Source: Hyaloraphidium curvatum (taxonomy: Eukaryota > Monoblepharomycota > Hyaloraphidiomycetes > Hyaloraphidiales > Hyaloraphidiaceae). Taken from it: a DNA stretch of 64,000 bases. Positions 40,807 through 50,701 of this stretch are shown here, piece by piece. The number at the start of each line of letters is the position of its first letter. The stretch's first letter is position 1. The position numbers and the translations under genes were made by a program. Below the pieces are notes generated by a model, which was not told the DNA's origin, made no database searches, and saw only the letters and a program-made list of their open reading frames with translations. The DNA is taken from NCBI GenBank assembly GCA_025558095.1, contig JAIVFI010000039.1, positions 1-64,000 of the forward strand, given 5' to 3'.

Positions 40807-41654
40807 GGCGAATACGGTGGCGGCGGCGATGCCGGTGTCCCGCCGCCAGGATCAGCTACCGCGGACGGTGCTTTGTCCGACGAGATATCCCAATCGTCGA
40901 GCGCATGTGTCCGCATCCAAACCTCCTGTGACTCGGTCAGGTCGCCCCCCGCCCTGTGCCAGGCCGCAAGCGCCGACCACGCGTCACCGATAGCATCACG
41001 GCCGCCGTCATCGAGGAGCTCGGAACCTGGCCATTCGAGGTGCGCCGGCGAACCGGGCTCCGTGTGAGCATACCAAGGAGGCAAGGTGCGCGTCGGAGTG
41101 GATACTTCCGAGGAGCTCTGCCCCCCCCCGGCCGTTGGTGCCGGCGGCGTGCCGGGGGTTGTGCGGGGCGGCGCAGGCGGCAGCTGCAAGCTCGGCACGG
41201 CGGTTGCAGCTGGGGTTTCCCACGGAGGATGGCCTGGGTGCGCCGGGAGCATGGAAGCGGCCGAAGCCGGGGCATCAGCGATCAAGATCGGCGATGACGA
41301 GGAGGGAGATACTTCCGAGCGTGCCGCCCCTTTCCCCCCCGCTGGTGCCGGCAAGCGGGAGGAGCCGCGGGGCGGCGTGGGCAGAGTGTGACCCTCGGCC
41401 AAGCTAGGCACGGCATTTGGCCGAGGGGCCCCGGGGGACGCGGGGTCAATGTCGGAAGTCTCCCCTGCTGCCGCGAACGGCCTCGGAACTCGGTGAGACG
41501 TTGTAGATAGTGGTAGTTGGCGTACCGGTGAAGACTGCAAAACAGCAAAAGATGGAGGGGCTGACCGCGCCCGGGAGGTATCCGGACGAGCTCGGCGCCG
41601 AGAAGAGCAGCCCACTACTCGGCGTTGCCACTTGCTTGGTGGTGTTTTAGGCAT
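40803..41654 (-). CDS. Retroelement ORF2, Pro/Ser-rich linker protein
   Basis: 283 residues from an ATG that overlaps the ORF1 stop by 8 nt (ATGCCTAA) and ending in a TGA that overlaps the ORF3 start by 4 nt (ATGA). Mostly Pro/Ser/Ala disorder; the C-terminal part has GGRDAIGDAWSALAAWHRAG and an acidic end (DDWDISSDKA). No domain recognised. The tight overlaps suggest translation by termination-reinitiation from a polycistronic RNA. Confidence 0.6.
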   Translation of the reverse strand: MPKTPPSKWQRRVVGCSSRRRARPDTSRARSAPPSFAVLQSSPVRQLPLSTTSHRVPRPFAAAGETSDIDPASPGAPRPNAVPSLAEGHTLPTPPRGSSRLPAPAGGKGAARSEVSPSSSSPILIADAPASAASMLPAHPGHPPWETPAATAVPSLQLPPAPPRTTPGTPPAPTAGGGQSSSEVSTPTRTLPPWYAHTEPGSPAHLEWPGSELLDDGGRDAIGDAWSALAAWHRAGGDLTESQEVWMRTHALDDWDISSDKAPSAVADPGGGTPASPPPPYSP

Positions 41655-43791
41655 TCAAGGACGGTGAGCCAGGAGCCGGCAGCAGGGATCCGGTTGACAT
41701 GGAGGCGGCCTTGGCCTGGGGGGAGCCGGGCTTGCGAGCGGCCGCCTTGGCCTTCCGTTCCGCTTTGGCGGATTTGACGTCGATTTGCTGCAGCTGATAC
41801 GGCTTGGCAACCTTGTCCGGGTTTGTCCCTGCCACATCCTCCACGGGACGGCCCTTGCCTGCGTGCTTGGGGCCTGGGGCCATCGTAGGATCACCAACCG
41901 CGGATGCCCCAGCGGCCTCATCGGCCGTGTGCATGTCTTCGCTTGGTGCCTCCGAGTTCGAACCATCGCCCTCAGCAGAGGCTTCGGAGGCAGCGTCGTT
42001 TCCACCCGAGGCCTCAGAGCCGGTGGCATCCTCCTCCATCGCAGATTCCGTGCCCTCCATTGCGGGAGCAGCAAGCTCCAGATCCTCCAGCGCGGTATTG
42101 GCTGCAACCTGCTGTGCAGCACTGCTGATGGCGTTCTCAGCGGCCAGCTGGTCGGCACCACCCATGTCCTCGTCCCCATCCTTGTCAGCCGGCTCCAAAA
42201 TGGGAAGACCATGGAAATCCATCTTTTCGGCGGCGTCAGACTCCCCCCAATCGACCGAAGCACCGGCACTACCACCACCAAGTGCCGAAAACCGGTTGTG
42301 GGACGCCTTGGCCACTGGCTGGGCAAGAGCTGGGGGCGCAGAGCCTGCGCGCTTGCCGGACGGCCCAGCTGTAAGCCACTCGTCGGCCGCAGGGGCGGTG
42401 GGGGAAGCCAGATGCGGAGGAACGACCTCTTCCCTCAGGGGGGGCAGCCGTGGGGTCGTGGCGGGCTCCACCGTTGGGGGAGAGAGCCGTACGTTGGCCG
42501 GGTTGTGAATGCAGTCCGCCTCGTGTGCACGGCGTGCTTGCGGGCTGGCAAAGGCGCCGGGATTCATGCGGTTGAGACCGTCTGGGCAGTAAGCACAGTT
42601 GGTGCACGTGGCATCGTCACCGACGTGGCCGCCCGTGCGCTTGCAGTGGCCGCACTGTCCGTTGCTACTGTCATAGCGGACAGCTGGGCGAAGGAGCTTG
42701 TGCTGCAGGAGCGTCCCCCACGAGTCAAGGAAGCAGTACGAGGGTGGGCCAATGCGTGCTGCGCGGTCAAAGAAGGCATCAACCCCGCACTGCGAGACGT
42801 CGAAAGTGACCCGCCAGAAGGCGTTGCTGTCGGTGCCCGAGATGGGAGCCGCTTCAATGACTTGGCAAGGGGCCCCATAGTGGTTCTGGAAAGTCGCGTA
42901 GAGGCGGGCCCACCAGTCCGGGCACTCGTGCACCGAACCAGGGACGATCATGGGCCCGATCTTGAGCTCGGCGTGCGTGTCCTTGAAGACAGGGTGGATG
43001 CGCAGCCGACGCGTCGGTCCGTTTGGGAACTTGACCTCCAGCACCCCCTGCTCCACCAAGGCGTTGATAGCGTCTGCCCCGTCGACAGCACCAACAACAC
43101 AGAAGAGGTCCAGTCGCGAGTAACGCGGGTTGTAGCCTCGCGTCTCGGTCGTGAAGACGGTGGTGGGGAAGGTCGCCTTCGCCACGGCTTCGGCGACGAC
43201 GCGCCGTCGGTCCTTTGGCACACCGTTGAGGTCGATGAGGCAGTGGGGGACAGGCCCAATGAAGGCCGGCGTGTAGCCCCGACCGTTGGCGTGCGGTTGC
43301 ACCCGATCGATGAGCTTGGCGTAGTTGGTGGGCGCCGAGAAAGGCATGGCAGAAGCCAGATGCTCCGCCATCGCGCCGTCCGTGACACGAACAATCGGGC
43401 GGTCGGGCGAGGTGCGCGACGTTGCTGCGGCGAAAGAGCGAGACCCCAGGCGCGTGGCGGGGGCGGTTGCTTTCGGGAGACGATTGTGCTGAGCCGGCTC
43501 CTCCCGGGCGCCGCCGTTGGCGGACGCGGGGCGGATTTCAGTGGTCGATTCAGCAGCGTCCTCCTTAGAACCTGTCAGCTGAGCCGTAGCACCAGCGGGG
43601 GCCGGCGCGGGCTCCTCTGCAGCGCCAGGGAGGCGAGGAGAGGCAGCGACGCCGGGAGCGTGGGAAGAGTGGACGGGATTCGCAAGCGCCTCCGAGGAGG
43701 CCGCGGCGAGCGCAGGGGAGACCTTGCCATCAGGCAGGACCACGGGAGCGGCCGCATCATTGGGCCCCTGCCCTGTGTCAGGGGGGTCCAT
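41647..43791 (-). CDS. Retroelement ORF1, gag-like RNA-binding protein
   Basis: 714 residues. Residues 1-130 are disordered. About 140-350 form an ordered domain (VPHCLIDLNGVPKDRRRVVA, FPTTVFTTETRGYNPRYSRL, PDWWARLYATFQNHYG), compatible with the RRM-like folds seen in ORF1 proteins. CGHCKRTGGHVGDDATC and TNCAYC near 380-400 look like a zinc knuckle pair. The C-terminal third is acidic and disordered and ends KAERKAKAAARKPGSPQAK. Its TAA stop overlaps the start of ORF2. The frame is intact, so the insertion was probably recent. Confidence 0.72.
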   Translation of the reverse strand: MDPPDTGQGPNDAAAPVVLPDGKVSPALAAASSEALANPVHSSHAPGVAASPRLPGAAEEPAPAPAGATAQLTGSKEDAAESTTEIRPASANGGAREEPAQHNRLPKATAPATRLGSRSFAAATSRTSPDRPIVRVTDGAMAEHLASAMPFSAPTNYAKLIDRVQPHANGRGYTPAFIGPVPHCLIDLNGVPKDRRRVVAEAVAKATFPTTVFTTETRGYNPRYSRLDLFCVVGAVDGADAINALVEQGVLEVKFPNGPTRRLRIHPVFKDTHAELKIGPMIVPGSVHECPDWWARLYATFQNHYGAPCQVIEAAPISGTDSNAFWRVTFDVSQCGVDAFFDRAARIGPPSYCFLDSWGTLLQHKLLRPAVRYDSSNGQCGHCKRTGGHVGDDATCTNCAYCPDGLNRMNPGAFASPQARRAHEADCIHNPANVRLSPPTVEPATTPRLPPLREEVVPPHLASPTAPAADEWLTAGPSGKRAGSAPPALAQPVAKASHNRFSALGGGSAGASVDWGESDAAEKMDFHGLPILEPADKDGDEDMGGADQLAAENAISSAAQQVAANTALEDLELAAPAMEGTESAMEEDATGSEASGGNDAASEASAEGDGSNSEAPSEDMHTADEAAGASAVGDPTMAPGPKHAGKGRPVEDVAGTNPDKVAKPYQLQQIDVKSAKAERKAKAAARKPGSPQAKAASMSTGSLLPAPGSPSLNA

Positions 43792-43880
43792 ACTCTCGGG
43801 GCGGGGTTTGTAGTGGTTGTTTATGTGCGGCCGGTTGTTTATCTCTCTCAGGCCCTGCCGATTCGACGACCTAGAGCGAG

Positions 43881-45181
43881 ATGGCGCCCTCGTTCGTGCC
43901 CCACGCCGCGAGCACCGGCAAGCGCATGGTCAACCCGTCGTCCGGCCTCGGCCGGGTTTGCCTCGTCACGGGCGCCGGCTCGAAGAAGGGGTTCGGCAGG
44001 ATGGCCTCCGTCTTGTTCGCGCGGCACGGAGCACGCGTCATCGTTACCGATCTGCCGGCGTTCGAAGAGGGCGGGAGGAAGGTGGTGAGCGAGATTGAGG
44101 CAGAGGGGGAGGGAAAGGCCGCGTGGTGGGCGGCGGCCAGGGGTGGGAGACATCTGGACGGGATTGACACGCGTCGGCACATGCAGGTTCCCGCTCGACG
44201 TGACCGACGAGAGGCAGTGGAAGGAGGCTATCGCATTGTGGGTTCTATTCGCGTTGCCGTGGCGAAATGTTGTTCTTTGACGAGCTACGGCCCTTGCAGC
44301 GCGGAGAGGACCTTCGGCCCCCTTGTGAGCCTAAGCGCACACCCTCCGGCTCACGAATCATCCTGATTGGCGATGCAGGACGTGCTCGTCAACAATGCCG
44401 GCATCGCCGCCGAGTTCTCGAACCACATGGCCGCCGAGGCCGGCCCCGCGAGCATCTCGAGCTACCCGACGGCCGACTGGCGCCGCATGGTGGCGGTCAA
44501 CATGGACGGCGTGTTCTTTGGGATCCGGGAGGGGGCGGGGAGCATGGAACGTAATCCGGCGCCCGAGGTTGGTGGCTCCCACTTGGCGTGAACGGGGCGC
44601 TGACGATGTTGGCAAGCCGAAATCGATCATCAACGTGTCCTCGGGCGCCGCCTTCATAGGCCTGACCGGCTTCGGCTACACCGCCACCAAGTGGGCCCCC
44701 TGCTGGGGTCGGTCGGAAGCGGGCTGACCCTACCACCCGCACCCAGATGGGCCGTACGCGGGATGACCAAGCACGCCGCGCTCTTCCTCGCGCACAAGGG
44801 CATCCGCTGCACCTCGATACACCCAGGCATGGTCCCGACCGACATCATCGAAGCCCCGCTGGAGAGCGACGAGTTCAGGCAAAAGTGGATCGCGGCGCAT
44901 CCCGTCGGGCGGGTGGGCCTGTTTTCTCGGGGCCGGGATGTTGCGCTCGCGCTGACGATATTGCCGTGCAGCTGGGCGATCCGATCGAGGTGGCGAACCT
45001 GATGCTCTACCTGGCGTCGACCGAGTCCTCCTTCACGTGGGTCCGAGAGAATCATCCGCTGCTTGAGCTGATTCCACAGAACCTAATCAGAACGGGTTCG
45101 GAGCACATCGTCGACGGCGGATTCTTCACAACCGCCGGGTTCCTGCCCAACCCGTTCGCGCCCAAGGCGCCAAAGATGTAG
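43881..45181 (+). CDS. Short-chain dehydrogenase/reductase
   Basis: Seven exons (43881-44125, 44187-44241, 44379-44567, 44617-44690, 44747-44912, 44972-45036, 45091-45181), all phases consistent. Classical SDR motifs in order: VCLVTGAGSKKGFGRMAS (TGxxxGxG cofactor loop), FPLDVTDERQW (Asp contacting adenine), DVLVNNAGIAAEF (NNAG), SIINVSSGAAF (catalytic Ser) and FGYTATKWAVRGMT (YxxxK; the Lys codon spans a splice). Ends EHIVDGGFF, typical of the family. About 294 residues. Asp at the end of strand 2 (VTDLP) suggests NAD(H) preference. Substrate unknown. Its 5' flank abuts the retroelement. Confidence 0.85.
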
Positions 45182-45251
45182 ACGAATGGACGGGATAGAC
45201 GGATGTGAAGGCAGCACTGTTCGGCCCTTACTTGCTTGTCATGGCCCAACC

Positions 45252-46017
45252 TCATGACGACGCCGGGCACACCATGTCCATGGTCAGCACCACCCCCAGC
45301 GCCCTGAGCACCGTCCACGCGGCAAACACCGCCGTCAGCGCCGCCGCCGCGACCTTCCTCGCCAGGCTTCCCGTCACCCTCGCGCCAAACAGCCGCACCC
45401 CCGCATCTTCCACGTGCACCTCCTCCAGGTCGCGCAGCACGCGGCCGTGCGCGGCGATCCGGCGCGCGAGGGGCTGATGCGCCAGTGTGTATGCGGGGAT
45501 GCAGTTGCCCGTCGTCTGGTGCGTGGAAGCGGGGGTCAGTAGCTGCGGATCGCGGGGAGACGCGGGGGATACAGACGACGTAGACGACGATGGCGACCGC
45601 CTCGATGCCGTAGAAGACCGCCGCCAGCGCCGCCATCTGAGGCAGGATGGCGTCCTGCCGCCAGCGGGTTGCGAGGAGGGGGACCAGCGTCGCGTACCAC
45701 GTCTCGCGATCCGGCAGGTCGTCCTCGGCGGCAGTTCCCGCCGCCGTGTCGCGCAGCCGTCCCACGAGCGCCTCGAGCGAATTCCGAACGGCGCGGACGG
45801 TGAGCCGCCTCTCGAGCTCCCTCGCAGCGACGTTGTCCGTGAACCCCGCCCCCCCGCAGATGCTCGGTAGCTCGTTCTGCAACCTCACCAGCACCCACAG
45901 CACCCCCGCGGCGGCCCAGGCCGAGGACCATATTGTCCCGCCGAGGTGACAAGCGGCGTCCAGGCAGAAGGTCGCGAGGTAGCGGAAGGCGACGGCGAGG
46001 AGCAGCACGGACATCAC
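45252..46017 (-). pseudogene. Truncated paralog of the 49072 membrane protein
   Basis: FRYLATFCLDAACHLGGTIW, NELPSICGGAGFTDNVAARE, RWRQDAILPQMAALAAVFYG and, after an intron with donor GTCTGTATCC, TTGNCIPAYTL and ARVTGSLARKVAAAALTAVF match the full gene at 49072-50519 closely. The first 160 or so residues are missing, and about 40-50 residues present in the paralog between PAYTLA and PLARR are deleted (AYTLA joins QPLARR). Probably non-functional, although the retained frame is open. Confidence 0.6.
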
Positions 46018-46209
46018 CGCGGCACGCGCGAGGCCGGCTCGCCGGGGGATGGAGCCGGCGCACGACTAGCTGGACTTCGGAAAATCCCAATGTGCTCCGA
46101 ATAGACTCATGCACGTCTCCACGGCCCGGAGCTTTAAACAGCCGGTTCTTATGCCGTAGAGGATATCCAATCGCGCCCGTCTCTCCGGAACCGGGGCCGA
46201 TTCAGGCGC

Positions 46210-47136
46210 ATGAGGCTGCCCAAGGGCCCGGCGCCGCTCGGAGTCACGCTCGCCGCCTGCACGCTGCTGCTCCTCCTTTCCGTGCCGAATCGCGGCCCGC
46301 CGCCGCCGCAAGCGGGCAAGCTCGCCATCGTCGCCCTGCTCCGGCCGGCCCTCGAACCCCGGGACAACCTCACGGCCTTCTTCCGCGGGCTGGAGGAGCA
46401 CGTCCTGCCGCGGAACCCGGGGGACATACTGCTGTTCCACACCGGCGAGTACGCCGCGCGGCATGCCCAGGACGTCGTCAGGCGGCACACGAGGCTGCCC
46501 GTCAGGTTCGAACGCGTCCCCGAGGCCGAATGGGCGGTCCCCGCGCACCTCGAGGACCGGGCCGCGTGGAAGACGCCTTTCGGGGATGGATACCGGCTCA
46601 TGTGCCGCTGGAACCTCCTCCTCCCGCGCCTGCTCGGGCGACGGGGCTACGCGTGGATGCTCCGGCTCGACACCGACTCGGCGGTGCTGTCGCCCGTCGG
46701 AGACCTGGTCCGTCGGATGGAACGCGACGGCAAACAACATGCCTTCAGGCTTTGCGCGGGGGAGGCAACGTCTACGACGGAGATGCTCCCCGAGCTCGTT
46801 CGGCTGTGGGCCTCCCTGCGCGGCCTCTCCCCCGCGTTCTTCTGCTCCCTGTTCGAGCCCCCCTGCCGCGGCAAATGGCGGCCCGCGATGTTCTACAACA
46901 ACTTCTACCTCGGCGCCACGTCCTTCTGGCTCCGGCCCGACGTCGCTGCCTTCGTGGACTTTGTCGGCGCCTCGGGGGGCGTGGTTTCGCACCGGTGGGG
47001 GGACGCGCCGGTGGCGACCTTTGCGCTGGCGCTGTACGCGGCGCGGGACGAGATCCTGGAGCTGGAGTTTGGGTACAGGCACGGCGAGACGTTTGCGGAA
47101 GGGCGGACGACGTGCAGGGAGCACGGTTTGCTGTGA
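46210..47136 (+). CDS. GT15-type alpha-1,2-mannosyltransferase (KRE2/MNT1-like)
   Basis: 308 residues, single exon. Residues 9-26 (PLGVTLAACTLLLLLSV) are a type II signal anchor for the Golgi. GT15 landmarks: YAWMLRLDTDSAVLSPV near 152 (equivalent of the YYWRVEPD block), MFYNNFYLGATSFWL near 227 and VVSHRWGDAPVATFALALYA near 258 (the HRWGDAP signature). Function by family: adds alpha-1,2-mannose from GDP-mannose to protein- or lipid-linked glycans for wall mannoproteins. Shorter than yeast Kre2 (about 440), with a reduced stem. Such enzymes suit the Thr-rich secreted proteins in this window. Confidence 0.82.
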   Translation: MRLPKGPAPLGVTLAACTLLLLLSVPNRGPPPPQAGKLAIVALLRPALEPRDNLTAFFRGLEEHVLPRNPGDILLFHTGEYAARHAQDVVRRHTRLPVRFERVPEAEWAVPAHLEDRAAWKTPFGDGYRLMCRWNLLLPRLLGRRGYAWMLRLDTDSAVLSPVGDLVRRMERDGKQHAFRLCAGEATSTTEMLPELVRLWASLRGLSPAFFCSLFEPPCRGKWRPAMFYNNFYLGATSFWLRPDVAAFVDFVGASGGVVSHRWGDAPVATFALALYAARDEILELEFGYRHGETFAEGRTTCREHGLL

Positions 47137-47380
47137 GGGCTCAGCGGCGGCGTATCCCGAGCAAAACCCCGTCGACCTGCCTCGAAAAGGTGGAGGGTAA
47201 CCCATTGCAGATCTTCAGCCGCTCCTCTCGTTCCGAGCGACCGCGGATGGCTTCGTGAAGTTGGGGCCTACGTCATCGTCCCCTGCTTCGCCACACGGGT
47301 GTGACTCCCCAGGCTCCAACCAACAGTTCACGGCCCGAATGCCCCGCCCGCACGCCCGACCGCCTCTCTCGGCCGCGTGC

Positions 47381-48100
47381 ATGATCCTCCCGCCTGTCCT
47401 CGTGCTCCTCGCGGCCGCGCTGGCGGACGGTGCCCCCGCGCCGTGGGTCCCGAATCCGGCTCGCCGGGCGAGTCACATCGCTGAAAGCGCCCGTCGCCCC
47501 GGCCCTTCCGCCCGCAGACACGTCCTGATCCGCCGCTCGTGCGCGGACTGTTCCTCGGAATTCTATTGGTGGGCTCGGACCGGGATGTCGTCCTCTTTCC
47601 GCGCGGACTCGCTGACATGTCCATTCCTCCCTCGCGCCGTGTGCAGCGAATACTCCCACCCCGACGCACCCCCCGACACCGTCGCCTGCGTGCGCTACCC
47701 CGAAGAGGGCGGCCACCGCCTGCTGTACCGGTCCTACGGCGACCCGTGCGGCTCCTCGCCGTGCCTCCACGGGGGCACGTGCGTCCTGAGCGGCGCGCCG
47801 TCGGGGTACACCTGCATCTGCACGGAGCAGTATGCCGGGACCAACTGCGAGGTAGGCGGCCTTTCCCTGCCCGCCGTCGCGCTGCTGATGGCCTCTGCCC
47901 GCACCCGGCGCCGCAGCTTGCGAGCTGCAGCGGGGGATCGCAGATATGCTCCAACGGCGGCACCTGCGTCGGCAAGCTGTGCGTGTGCGCGTCGGGCTTC
48001 TCGGGACCTTATTGCCAGGTTGGTCTTTTGCGGTATCCGGGACGTGCGGGTGCTGACCCAGCTCATCCCGTCCCAGACGTACACTCCTCCGAGCAAATAA
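47381..48100 (+). CDS. Secreted protein with two EGF-like modules
   Basis: Exons 47381-47851, 47917-48018 and 48077-48100 give 198 residues. MILPPVLVLLAAALADGAPA is a signal peptide. A middle part with CADCSSEFYWW and CPFLPRAVC follows, then EGF-like module 1 (DPCGSSPCLHGGTC, then CICTEQYAGTNC) and module 2, on its own exon (CSNGGTCVGKLCVC, then GFSGPYC). Both keep six Cys, though module 2 has a short first loop. Possibly an adhesion or extracellular signalling protein. Upstream in-frame ATG at 47339 gives a longer leader and is not preferred. Confidence 0.65.
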   Translation: MILPPVLVLLAAALADGAPAPWVPNPARRASHIAESARRPGPSARRHVLIRRSCADCSSEFYWWARTGMSSSFRADSLTCPFLPRAVCSEYSHPDAPPDTVACVRYPEEGGHRLLYRSYGDPCGSSPCLHGGTCVLSGAPSGYTCICTEQYAGTNCEVGGLSLPAVALLMASARTRRRSLRAAAGDRRYAPTAAPASASCACARRASRDLIARLVFCGIRDVRVLTQLIPSQTYTPPSK

Positions 48101-48173
48101 GGACGACGCTGCCAAGCCGAACTGCTCGCCAGGTACCCTGCTTGTCTTTGTAGATGGAACGCGCAACATGGGG

Positions 48174-48962
48174 CTACCGCCCCGATCCCGGCGTCGCCCT
48201 CGCCCGGTTCCTCCTCGCCGACAATACCGTCGAGGTCGCCGCCTTCCTCGTCGTCAGACCGCTCCCCAGGATCGGCCTGAACCCCACGTAGTCCAGCACG
48301 GGGCAGTTCTTGGCGTCCTTGATTGCCAGGCTGCCCCGCTCCCCGAGCCGGCCGGTCACGTTGACGTAGTTGCCGTACGTGCTCACGAAGAGGTCCAACC
48401 AGCACCGGTACACCCCGATCCCCGTGTCATCCACCCGCCAGCACCCGTTGTGCCTCTTGGTCGTCCCGGGCACCCGCAGCCCCTTTGTCGGGGCCACGAA
48501 CACCACCGTCCCGAACGGGAGATCGTCCGACGCCGCCGACACCCACGGCACCAGCGGGTTCTCCCTCGACCCCTTGCCGTACGGGAACTTCTTCGGGTCC
48601 ATGACGCGGTAGCACTTTTTGTGCGGGTCGCCGTCCACCCAGCCGTCCACGTTGACGAGGCGCCCGTCGGCGAGGCGGCAGGTCCCCTCGAGCGAGCATT
48701 TCCGCGAGGTTTCGTTGGCCACCCGCGCGATGACGTTCGCGGGACGATCTGGGCGGGCGCACGTTTTCAGAGGGACGATACGGGGGCCGGAGAGGGGGCC
48801 GGAGTCGTCCAGGGTGCCCTCGACCGGGACCCAATAGGAAGTGAGGCGGACGGCGCCGGCTCGGCCAGAATAGCAGGCCGCGGGGGCCGCATCGCCTGGG
48901 GGCGCTGACACCGCGACGCCGAGCGCCAGGAAGAGCAGCAGAGAGGCCGGCGGAGGTCGCAT
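48174..48962 (-). CDS. Secreted 3D-domain (double-psi beta-barrel) protein
   Basis: 262 residues from ATG 48962 (a longer frame starts at 49082 but lacks a leader). MRPPPASLLLFLALGVAVSA is a signal peptide. VRLTSYWVP opens the fold; LPFGTVVFVAPTKGL, then NGCWRVDDTGIGVYRCWLDL match the 3D domain hallmark (three Asp near the barrel, DDTG and WLDL). This domain is common in bacterial cell-wall hydrolases (MltA/Rpf-like) and related to barwin and expansin barrels. Two N-glycosylation sites (NETS, NVTG). Role inferred: polysaccharide binding or cleavage outside the cell. Confidence 0.68.
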   Translation of the reverse strand: MRPPPASLLLFLALGVAVSAPPGDAAPAACYSGRAGAVRLTSYWVPVEGTLDDSGPLSGPRIVPLKTCARPDRPANVIARVANETSRKCSLEGTCRLADGRLVNVDGWVDGDPHKKCYRVMDPKKFPYGKGSRENPLVPWVSAASDDLPFGTVVFVAPTKGLRVPGTTKRHNGCWRVDDTGIGVYRCWLDLFVSTYGNYVNVTGRLGERGSLAIKDAKNCPVLDYVGFRPILGSGLTTRKAATSTVLSARRNRARATPGSGR

Positions 48963-49071
48963 CGGCGGCAGGGATGCGGCGCAGCGCGAACCGTCGCCAA
49001 CCGTCGATCCCTTGGTCCGCGACCCCGCCGTCTCCCAAGGCAACTCGCTCCACTCCTCGGAATCGCGCCCC

Positions 49072-50519
49072 ATGGAGGACACGCGCCCTGCGGAATATGC
49101 TCCTTACCCGGACATCGACGAGCGCGGCGGCGGAGCCCCCGTGAAGCCCCCCTTCGCGTTCCTTTCGGGCGACGAGCTACTGTGCCTGCTGCCCGCCCCC
49201 GTGGCGCCCGCGGCCGGAATCGGCGAGCCCGCAATCCGGGACCCGGCCGCACAGGCGCGGAATGCGCGGCCTCTCACCGCCAGCGCTGTCAAGGACGCGG
49301 TCGGCGCCACGGGGGACTCGCTGCTAGACGGCCTGACGCGCATATCCCTCGCCCTGGCCCCGTACTCCGCTCTGGCCCGCTTCCGCATCGGTCTGAGCAA
49401 TCTATACACCGTCGTCGTCATCGTTCCCTTCCTGTGGATTGCGGGGCTCCCTCACGGCTTCGGACGGCGCCAGCTGGCCGCGACGACCGCGGTGCAGATC
49501 CTGGAGTTCCTGTCCTACTCTTTCGTCCTCACCAGTATACGCTCGCTCTTCGGACGTGCCCCGGTCCCTCCTGCGCCGGCTCCATCACACACCGCGCCGG
49601 CCTCGCCCGCACCGCAGTCATCGTCACCCTCCTCCTGATCACAGCTTTCCGCTACCTCGCCTCGTTCTGGACCCCCTTCGTCACCCTCGGCGGGACCATG
49701 TGGTCCTCTGCCTGGGCCGTCGCGGGGGTGTTCTTCGTGCTGGCGCGGGTGCAGAACGAGGTGCCGTCCATCTGCGGGGGGGCGGGGTTCACGGACAATG
49801 TGGCGGCGAGGGAGCTCGAGAGGAGGCTGACGTTCCGAGCCGTCCGGAGGTCCGTAGAGGCGCTCGTGGGGCGGCTGCGGAGCATGGTGGCGGAAGAGGG
49901 CGTCGAGGAAGGCGACGCGAAGGGTTGCGAATCGTGGTACGCGACGTTGATGCCCCTGCTCGCAAGCCGATGGAGGCAGGACGCCATGCTGCCCCAGCTG
50001 GCGGCCCTGACGGGTGTCTACTTCGGCACCGAGGCCGTCGCCATCATCATCTTCATCGTCGGTATTCTTTTCCCAGCCTGCCCATTGCGCATTCGCTGAC
50101 GGTCCCCGCCCCAGACGACCGGCAACTGCGTCCCGGCCTATACCCTTGCCCTCCTCCTCACAGGCTGCGGCGTGTTCGCGAGCCCCCTCCTCAACGCGGC
50201 CTTCGGCAACGCCCGGATCACCCAGACCGCCACGCTCCTCCGCCAGGCATCTCTCTCCCTCGGCCGCCTTGAGCTATGTTGCACCGAAGCCCAGCAGCCC
50301 CTCGCGCGCCGGATCGCCGCGCACAGCCGCGTGCTGCGCGACCTCGAGGAGGTGCACCTCGACGGCGCGGGGGTGCGGCTGTTTGGCGCGCGGGTGACGG
50401 GCAGCCTGGCTAGGAGGATCGCGGCGGCGGCGCTGACGGTGATGTTTGCCGCTTGGACGGTGCTTAGGGCGATGGGGGTGGTGCTGACGATGGACATGGT
50501 GTGCCCGGCATCGGCGTGA
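49072..50519 (+). CDS. Multi-pass membrane protein of unknown family, full copy
   Basis: Exons 49072-49534, 49618-50057 and 50115-50519 (phases checked) give 435 residues. About six membrane segments: VVVIVPFLWIAGL, FLSYSFVLTSIIVTLLLITA (formed by splicing), MWSSAWAVAGVFFVLARV, MLPQLAALTGVYFGTEAVAIIIFI, ALLLTGCGVFASPLLNAAF and AAALTVMFAAWTVLRAM. Conserved loop SICGGAGFTDNVAARELERR is shared with the truncated minus-strand paralog at 45252-46017. An upstream ATG at 49012 is in frame but overlaps the promoter of the divergent 3D-domain gene. Function unknown. Confidence 0.65.
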
Positions 50520-50701
50520 GGGGTCACCGGGCGCGGATGCAGCGGACGGCTCCTAACGAGCAGAAGACACACGTGCATGTGCTCGGTGGAATGGCCATTT
50601 GCTATTCTGCATGTGCCCAGTTCGTGGATTGAGCCATGAAGTCCCGCCGGGCGCACCCCTACGGTTCCTGTTCCGTGCTGCCCACGACCTCGTCCCGGCC
50701 T

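Larger units (their letters stand above)
31262..43791 (-). mobile_element. Non-LTR retroelement with restriction-like endonuclease, split by a nested TIR element
   Basis: Minus-strand order: ORF1 (43791-41647), ORF2 (41654-40803), ORF3 (40806 to 31262, interrupted by 34916-40543). Coding length without the insertion is about 6.9 kb. ORF3 has a C2H2 finger region, a reverse transcriptase and a C-terminal CCHC plus PD-(D/E)XK-like domain, the arrangement of RLE-type (R2-like) non-LTR elements rather than APE-type LINEs. I found no poly(A) and no certain target duplication, so the element ends are approximate. Confidence 0.8.

Noticed and set aside
41785-44088. 767-codon plus-strand frame
   Set aside because: Antisense to retroelement ORF1 and lacks any family signal.
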